From Clostridia bacterium (GTDB lineage Bacteria > Bacillota > Clostridia > Christensenellales > Aristaeellaceae): a stretch of DNA of 64,000 bases. Positions 59,642 through 64,000 of the stretch are shown piece after piece. Every line of letters starts with the position of its first letter. Position 1 is the stretch's first letter. The position numbers and the translations under genes were made by a program. Location: contig JAFXCE010000037.1 of the NCBI GenBank assembly GCA_017521565.1, positions 1-64,000 on the forward strand. Reading direction: 5' to 3'. Below the pieces are notes generated by a model that saw only the letters and a list, made by a program, of their open reading frames with translations, did no database searches and was not told the DNA's origin.

Positions 59642-60457
59642 TCAGTACGGAATCCTCACCTTTTCGACCTTCTTGCCGCTGCCGTCGTCCTTCTTCAGAT
59701 CCTGCAGGTTGATGCCGATGAGCAGGACGAACACGCAGACAAAGATGATCGTGGACAGCGCGTTGATCTTCGGCGAAATGCCGCGCTTGGCCATGGTGTA
59801 GATGGTGATGGACAGATTGCTTACGCCCGAGCCCGTCGTGAAGAAGCTGACGACGAAGTCGTCGATGGACATCGTCAGCGCCATGATGAAGCCCGAGAAC
59901 ACGCCGGGCATGATGTCCGGCAGGATCACGCGGAAGAAACCCTGAAGGGGCGTCGCGCCCAGATCCTGCGCCGCCTCGGCCAGGTTCGGGTCAAGCTGGC
60001 GCAGCTTGGGCATCACGCTCAGCACCACATACGGCACACAGAACGCGATATGCGACAGCAGCAGCGTCACATAGCCCAGCTGAATATGCGCCATGGCATA
60101 CAGCAGCATCAGCGAAACGCCAGTCACGACCTCGGAGTTGAGCATCGGCAGGTTGACGATGGACATCATCGCCTGACGCGGGCGGCGCTTCATCTGGAAG
60201 AGCGCAATCGCACCGAACGTGCCCAGCACCGTGGAGATCGCCGCCGCGAGGAAGCCGACGGAAAGCGTCGTACCCAGCGCGCCCATGATCGCCTCGTCGG
60301 TAAACAGTTCCCGATACCACTTGAGCGTAAAGCCGCCCCACTGCGCGCGGGACTTGCTGTTGTTGAACGAATAGAGGATCAGCATGACGATCGGCGCATA
60401 CAGAAACGCCATGATCAGGCCGATGTACGCTTTTCTGATTCTTCTTTTCCAGTTCAT
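59642..60457 (-). CDS. potC: Spermidine/putrescine ABC permease PotC
   Basis: 271 residues, six helices. Starts MNWKRRIRKAYIGLIMAFLY-APIVML, then SFNNSKSRAQWGGFTLKWYREL as in PotC. The EAA loop is EAAQDLGATPLQGFFRVILP. Its ATG overlaps the potB stop by one base (TGATG). Imports polyamines with PotA, PotB and PotD. Confidence 0.95.
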   Translation of the reverse strand: MNWKRRIRKAYIGLIMAFLYAPIVMLILYSFNNSKSRAQWGGFTLKWYRELFTDEAIMGALGTTLSVGFLAAAISTVLGTFGAIALFQMKRRPRQAMMSIVNLPMLNSEVVTGVSLMLLYAMAHIQLGYVTLLLSHIAFCVPYVVLSVMPKLRQLDPNLAEAAQDLGATPLQGFFRVILPDIMPGVFSGFIMALTMSIDDFVVSFFTTGSGVSNLSITIYTMAKRGISPKINALSTIIFVCVFVLLIGINLQDLKKDDGSGKKVEKVRIPY

Positions 60458-61422
60458 CAGAGGATGCGCACCTCCTTGCTCTGTTCGTCCTCCTTGTCAA
60501 TCCTGCCCAGCGCGCCCATGAACGCGAGCACGACGACCATGACCAGCAGCGACAGCGTCGCGCCAAAGTGCCAGTCGCTCGACTTGCCGAACTGATTCTG
60601 AATAATATCGCCGATCAGCGGCACCTTGCCGCCGCCCATCAGCTGGCTGATGACGAAGGTCGTCACCGCCGGAACGAACACCATCGTGATGCCCTCCAGC
60701 ACGCCGGGCAGGGAATACGGCAGCGTCACGCGCATAAAGCTCTTGGCCGGGCTCGCACCCAGGTCGGCCGCCGCCTCCAGCAGACTCCTGTCGATCTTCT
60801 CAATGACGGTATAGATCGGCATGATCATGAAGCTCAGGTAGTTATACACCATACCGAGGATAACGGCGTTCTCGTTGTACAGGAAAATGATCCTGCGGCG
60901 GACGCCGCGGGCGAGCAGCCATTCATCAAGCACGGGAATCGCCTCGCGCAGCCTGGCAATCCAGCTGTTGAGGATGCCGGAGTTTTCCAGGATGCTCATC
61001 CACGAATAGGTTCTCAGCAGGAAGTTCATCCACATCGGCAGAATCAGCAGCATCAGCCACAGCGCAGGCCGCTTGAAATCCCTGCCCGTCAGGATCAGCG
61101 CCACCGGATAGCCCAGCGCCAGGCAGATCACCGTGGTGATCACCGCCACCTTGAGCGAGCGCAGCAGGAGCCTCAGATATGTCGGTTCCAGCATGCGCTT
61201 AAAGTTGCTCAGCGAAACGACGGCCCGCTTCTGCCAGGGTTTTTCCGTCGTACGCGATCCGTTCTCCAGCTCGTAAATCACGCTGCCATCCGGCTGAATG
61301 ATCTCCGTATAGGGAATCGGCTCCTCGATCGTTACGCCGTACCACACGATCATCACCAGCGGCACAACGATAAAGATCATGGCCCACAGCACAAACGGCA
61401 GGGTCAACGCCTTGTTTTTCAT
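60457..61422 (-). CDS. potB: Spermidine/putrescine ABC permease PotB
   Basis: 321 residues, six helices. After the first helix (LPFVLWAMIFIVVPLVMIVW) there is an extra extracytoplasmic insert of about 40 residues (YTEIIQPDGSVIYELENGSR) not usual in PotB. The EAA loop is EAAADLGASPAKSFMRVTLP. Follows potA by 15 bases. With PotC it forms the transmembrane channel. Confidence 0.94.
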   Translation of the reverse strand: MKNKALTLPFVLWAMIFIVVPLVMIVWYGVTIEEPIPYTEIIQPDGSVIYELENGSRTTEKPWQKRAVVSLSNFKRMLEPTYLRLLLRSLKVAVITTVICLALGYPVALILTGRDFKRPALWLMLLILPMWMNFLLRTYSWMSILENSGILNSWIARLREAIPVLDEWLLARGVRRRIIFLYNENAVILGMVYNYLSFMIMPIYTVIEKIDRSLLEAAADLGASPAKSFMRVTLPYSLPGVLEGITMVFVPAVTTFVISQLMGGGKVPLIGDIIQNQFGKSSDWHFGATLSLLVMVVVLAFMGALGRIDKEDEQSKEVRIL

Positions 61423-61437
61423 CGCATCAGGCCCTCC

Positions 61438-62535
61438 TTATTTCGCGCGGTCCGCGTGCCTCTTGAGCACGTCCGGCGAGCAGTCGCTCTTATGCATGAC
61501 CTGAATATCCTCCGGCGCGACGAACATCTTGACCCGCGTGCCGACCGGACGCGCATGTGTGGAATGCACCAGCAGCACGCTGTCGCCGGAGCGCACCTTC
61601 ATCTCGTAGTGTACGCCCTTGAACAGCAGCGACTCGACCACGCCCTGCGGCACGCCCTCGATCGGATCCTCCATCGTGCGGAGCTTGAGGTCCTCCGGAC
61701 GCACGACGATATCCACCTCGGCCTGCTCGCCGAAGCCGCCGTCCACGCACGGGAATTCGCAGTTGAGGAAGCGCACCAGCCTGTCGCGCACCATCGTACC
61801 GGCGAGGATGTTGCTGTCGCCGATGAAATCCGCAACGAACGCAGACTGCGGCTCGTTATAGATATCCTCCGGCGTGCCCAGCTGCAGGATCTCGCCCGAG
61901 CGCATGACGGCCACGCGGTCGCTCATCGTGAGCGCCTCCTCCTGATCGTGGGTGACGAAGATGAACGTGATGCCGCTCTCGCGCTGGATGCGCTTAAGCT
62001 CCAGCTGCATCTCGCGGCGGAGCTTGAGGTCAAGCGCCGCCAGCGGCTCATCCAGCAGCAGCACGTCCGGCTTGTTGATCAGCGCGCGCGCGATCGCCAC
62101 GCGCTGCTGCTGTCCGCCGGAAAGCGAGCTGATCTTGCGCTTTTCATAGCCGGCAAGGCCGACCATCTCCAGCATCCGCGATACTTCCAGCGCGGTCTTC
62201 TTCTTATCCTCGCCGCGCAGATCCGGGCCAAAGGCAACGTTCTGCGCCACATTGAGATGCGGGAAGAGTGCATAGCGCTGGAACACCGTGTTAATCGCGC
62301 GCTTGTAGGGCGGCAGGTGAATGATGTCCTCGCCCTTGTAGAGAATCTCGCCGCTCGTGGGCTTTTCAAAGCCGCCGATGCACCGCAGCAGCGTCGTCTT
62401 GCCGCAGCCGGACGGACCCAGCAGCGTTACAAATTCATTCTTGCCGATATCAAGGCTTACGCCGCCCAGCGCGACAAAGCCGTCCTCAAAGACCACACGA
62501 AGGTCTTTGACCGAAAGGATCACATTGTTTTCCAT
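61438..62535 (-). CDS. potA: Polyamine ABC transporter ATPase PotA
   Basis: 365 residues from ATG 62535 (AGGAGG upstream; the frame extends 16 codons upstream into repeat DNA without homology). Walker A GPSGCGKT, Q-loop NTVFQRYALFPHLNVAQNVA, signature LSGGQQQR, Walker B LLLDEPLAALD, H-loop FVTHDQEEA, then a C-terminal TOBE domain (about 280-350, IVVRPEDLKL). It heads the potABCD operon. The regulator gene upstream lies across a repeat region. Confidence 0.95.
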   Translation of the reverse strand: MENNVILSVKDLRVVFEDGFVALGGVSLDIGKNEFVTLLGPSGCGKTTLLRCIGGFEKPTSGEILYKGEDIIHLPPYKRAINTVFQRYALFPHLNVAQNVAFGPDLRGEDKKKTALEVSRMLEMVGLAGYEKRKISSLSGGQQQRVAIARALINKPDVLLLDEPLAALDLKLRREMQLELKRIQRESGITFIFVTHDQEEALTMSDRVAVMRSGEILQLGTPEDIYNEPQSAFVADFIGDSNILAGTMVRDRLVRFLNCEFPCVDGGFGEQAEVDIVVRPEDLKLRTMEDPIEGVPQGVVESLLFKGVHYEMKVRSGDSVLLVHSTHARPVGTRVKMFVAPEDIQVMHKSDCSPDVLKRHADRAK

Positions 62536-62619
62536 GTGCCTGTCCTCCTGTATTTTCTTGGGGACGCCATCCCCAGACCCCATCTTCGCTTCGCGCCCGC
62601 TTAAAGACGCCGGTCTATC

Positions 62620-62692
62620 GGGCGGAGCAAAGCCCCGCCCCTACACACTGCCCCTTCAAACCGCCTATAGGGGAGGGGCTCTGCTCCTCCCT
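62620..62692. repeat. Dispersed GC-rich repeat pair between regulator and potA
   Basis: An inverted unit GGGCGGAGCAAAGCCCCGCC (62620-62639, continuing to 62644) and a direct unit AGGGGAGGGGCTCTGCTCCT (62669-62688) match units at 23299-23369 and 29709-29731. Between potA and its regulator; upstream at about 62560-62600 a related degraded block (GGGGACGCCATCCCCAGACC) is seen. Confidence 0.7.
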
Positions 62693-62729
62693 GAAGGACG
62701 AACGCCATCTCGTCAGCTCGTGAATCTCA

Positions 62730-63272
62730 TCAGAAATTCGGCGGCGTGGAGACCCAGATCACCGTCGCCTGGGTCTTGCCGGTGTTGTGCAGATAATGCT
62801 GAACGGAGGGCTTGTAGGAGAAGCTGTCCCCCTTGCGCACGCGGTAGCTCTTTTCACCCATCACCAGCGTCACCGCGCCGGAGAGCACGTGGCCAAACTC
62901 CTCGCCCATATGCGGCAGGTCGGTCTCCGTCTTGGCGCCGGGATCCAGCGTCACCAGAATGGGCTCCATGTCCTTCTTCTGCGCGTTGGGAATCAGCCAG
63001 TGGATCGTTACGCCGTCTTCATTTTCCTTGATAAAGACATCCTCCTTGCGGCAGACGGGGTTATCGCTCTGCTCGTCGGAGAAAAACTCGTGAAACGAGC
63101 TGCCCAGCGTCGTCAGAATATCCTCCAGCGTTGAAAGGGAAGGCGACGTCTGGTTGCTTTCCAGCTGAGAGATAAAGCCCTTTGACAGCTCGCAGCGGTC
63201 GGCCAGTTCTTTTTGCGTCAGGTTGTTCTTCTGGCGAAGGCTTCGCAGTTTTTCACCGATATTGATTTCCAC
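62730..63272 (-). CDS. XRE-cupin transcriptional regulator of the pot operon
   Basis: 180 residues from a GTG with GGAGG upstream. The N-terminal HTH (EKLRSLRQKNNLTQKELADR, CELSKGFISQLESNQTSPSL) is followed by a C-terminal cupin (about 105-180: MGEEFGHVLSGAVTLVMGEK, RVRKGDSFSYKPSVQHYLHN). This two-domain type (PuuR/SutR-like) commonly senses a polyamine, amino acid or redox metabolite and represses the downstream transporter; here potABCD is directly downstream in the same orientation. A palindrome sits at its own promoter, so autoregulation is likely. Confidence 0.92.
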   Translation of the reverse strand: MEINIGEKLRSLRQKNNLTQKELADRCELSKGFISQLESNQTSPSLSTLEDILTTLGSSFHEFFSDEQSDNPVCRKEDVFIKENEDGVTIHWLIPNAQKKDMEPILVTLDPGAKTETDLPHMGEEFGHVLSGAVTLVMGEKSYRVRKGDSFSYKPSVQHYLHNTGKTQATVIWVSTPPNF

Positions 63273-63310
63273 GAAAACCCCTCCTTTAGTTTAGTATTGC
63301 AAAACTTTAA

Positions 63311-63337
63311 GGTTATATCAACGATGTTGATTAAACC
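63311..63337. promoter_or_regulatory. Operator-like palindrome at the XRE-cupin gene promoter
   Basis: ATCAAC-GAT-GTTGAT (63317-63331) is perfect; extended arms GGTTATATCAAC and GTTGATTAAACC pair at 10 of 12 positions. It overlaps the -10 box and start site of the regulator promoter. Confidence 0.7.
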
Positions 63338-63358
63338 ACACTCTGCCCCTCATGTCAA
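63330..63358 (-). promoter_or_regulatory. Promoter of the XRE-cupin regulator (and pot operon)
   Basis: On the minus strand TTGACA (63353-63358) and TTTAAT (63330-63335) are separated by 17 bp. Confidence 0.85.
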
Positions 63359-63429
63359 GGTTTTCAGAAAAAAAGTTTTCCAAATTTAAACACAAAGTTC
63401 AGTTTTAAAGAACATCTATAAATGAAAAA

Positions 63430-63453
63430 GGGACGGAGCTTTTGCTCCATCCC
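63430..63453 (-). terminator. Terminator of the partial right-edge gene
   Basis: GGGATGGAGC and GCTCCGTCCC (minus strand) flank AAAA and precede TTTTTC. Confidence 0.9.
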
Positions 63454-63484
63454 CTGATTTTTCAAGATTTTAAAGGCTTTTTGA

Positions 63485-64000
63485 TCACTTTGCGCCCGGC
63501 TTGCTGACGTCCACGATATACGCCGCGCTCGTCACCGGCGCTTCCGCCGCCGCGCCGTCCTTGGTATAGGCGCCGTCCGCAGGAAGCGTCAGACCCTCGC
63601 CGACAAGATAGAACGATGCAATGTCGCCCGCCTCAAGCTGCGCGCCCTGGGGCAGCACAATCCATACCGGATCCTTCCATTCGCCCACAGCGATGTTGTC
63701 AACGCACACCAGCGCGCAAGCTCTGCCGTCATAGTCGGTAAAGTCCTCCACCCTTCCGCGCATCATGAACTGCTTTCCGGCGTATTTCTCCGGCGCCTTA
63801 AACAGGTCGGCATACTCCACAGCGCCCATCTTCTGGCGGAATTTGGCAATTCCCTCGCGCTCGGTGAATACGCGCGTGAGCGTGATCTCCGTGCGGCTCT
63901 CCTTGAGCCCCGCGCTCTTCGCGCGCAGGCTGTACGTCTGCGTATCCTCGTCCTCAATAAAGACGCGGACGCTGAAATCGCCGTTTTTGTTGGCCTTGAC
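63485..64000 (-). CDS. Secreted or surface protein with OB-fold-like C-terminus (5' end cut by window edge)
   Basis: 171 residues are visible; the frame is open to the edge with no stop, so the start lies to the right. The visible N-part (NGDFSVRVFIEDEDTQTYSL) resembles a beta-sandwich repeat of extracellular proteins. The second part (about the last 110 residues: KAPEKYAGKQFMMRGRVEDF, PVWIVLPQGAQLEAGDIASF) fits an OB-fold of the tRNA_anti-like type seen in exported Firmicutes proteins. No catalytic motif. Export is inferred from domain style; the signal peptide is out of view. Confidence 0.55.
   Translation of the reverse strand, partial: VKANKNGDFSVRVFIEDEDTQTYSLRAKSAGLKESRTEITLTRVFTEREGIAKFRQKMGAVEYADLFKAPEKYAGKQFMMRGRVEDFTDYDGRACALVCVDNIAVGEWKDPVWIVLPQGAQLEAGDIASFYLVGEGLTLPADGAYTKDGAAAEAPVTSAAYIVDVSKPGAK

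Noticed and set aside
1-64000. CRISPR arrays, insertion sequences, rRNA genes
   Set aside because: No regularly spaced direct repeats with unique spacers, no transposase frames and no rRNA segments were seen on either strand.

Overview
The window reads as chromosome from a moderately GC-rich Gram-positive gut-type anaerobe, probably a Clostridia/Christensenellales-like Bacillota. The evidence is AGGAGG-type ribosome binding sites, textbook TTGACA-17-TATAAT promoters, RNase J, an AddA helicase-nuclease, LCP and VanW envelope proteins, TelA/XpaC families, preQ1-I control of a queuosine-precursor transporter, and secreted proteins with N-terminal signal or lipoprotein peptides. Taxonomy is inference only. 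The window has about 63 genes, two tRNAs, and many bidirectional hairpin terminators between convergent genes.

Left edge (1-1060): an AT-rich tail of an integrated element. It holds the C-terminus of a tyrosine recombinase, four TTTGTGACA repeats, a small membrane protein between two 40-bp copies of one terminator, and a tRNA-Arg whose 3' end faces the element. 1.0-9.0 kb: Lrp-type regulator, two-component system, divergent FMN-binding-type secreted proteins, a metallo-beta-lactamase-fold lipoprotein, an amidohydrolase, and a cysteine-pair repeat protein. 9.1-14.3 kb: a truncated ion-channel remnant, a C39-like secreted protein, a polytopic membrane protein, an Fe-S aldo/keto reductase, a DUF1540 peptide and ychF. 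14.5-17.9 kb: a sugar ABC importer without its ATPase, behind a consensus promoter and a LacI-type palindrome.

18-31.5 kb: XRE regulator, SLOG-like protein, RNase J with a long basic N-terminus, LCP protein, XpaC-like protein, a heterodimeric beta-galactosidase (lacL/lacM), and a MacB/HlyD-type ABC operon ending in a TetR regulator, with a palindrome at its promoter. 31.5-37.6 kb: mgtE behind a leader that looks like a translation-coupled attenuator (short acidic/proline peptide, antiterminator, terminator), then addA and a Tat-exported C_GCAxxG-type protein. 37.7-45.1 kb: membrane protein, a parvulin-SH3-cyclophilin fusion, aminotransferase plus Lrp regulator, LysR regulator, preQ1-controlled queT, and an RpiB-family isomerase.

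45.2-54.1 kb: ECF sigma/anti-sigma pair, then a long minus-strand envelope cluster (secreted protein, XpaC, TelA, LemA-like, two Gly/Arg/Ser-tailed proteins, one with a TPM domain), another secreted protein and VanW. 54.3-64 kb: tRNA-Leu, pcp, an EamA transporter, a second telA, an Abi-family HEPN protein, a complete potABCD polyamine importer with an XRE-cupin regulator, and the 3' part of a secreted protein running off the right edge.

The best candidates for something undescribed are the mgtE leader attenuator, a 51-nt structured element repeated in three 3' UTRs, and the TPM/LemA/TelA/XpaC envelope cluster.
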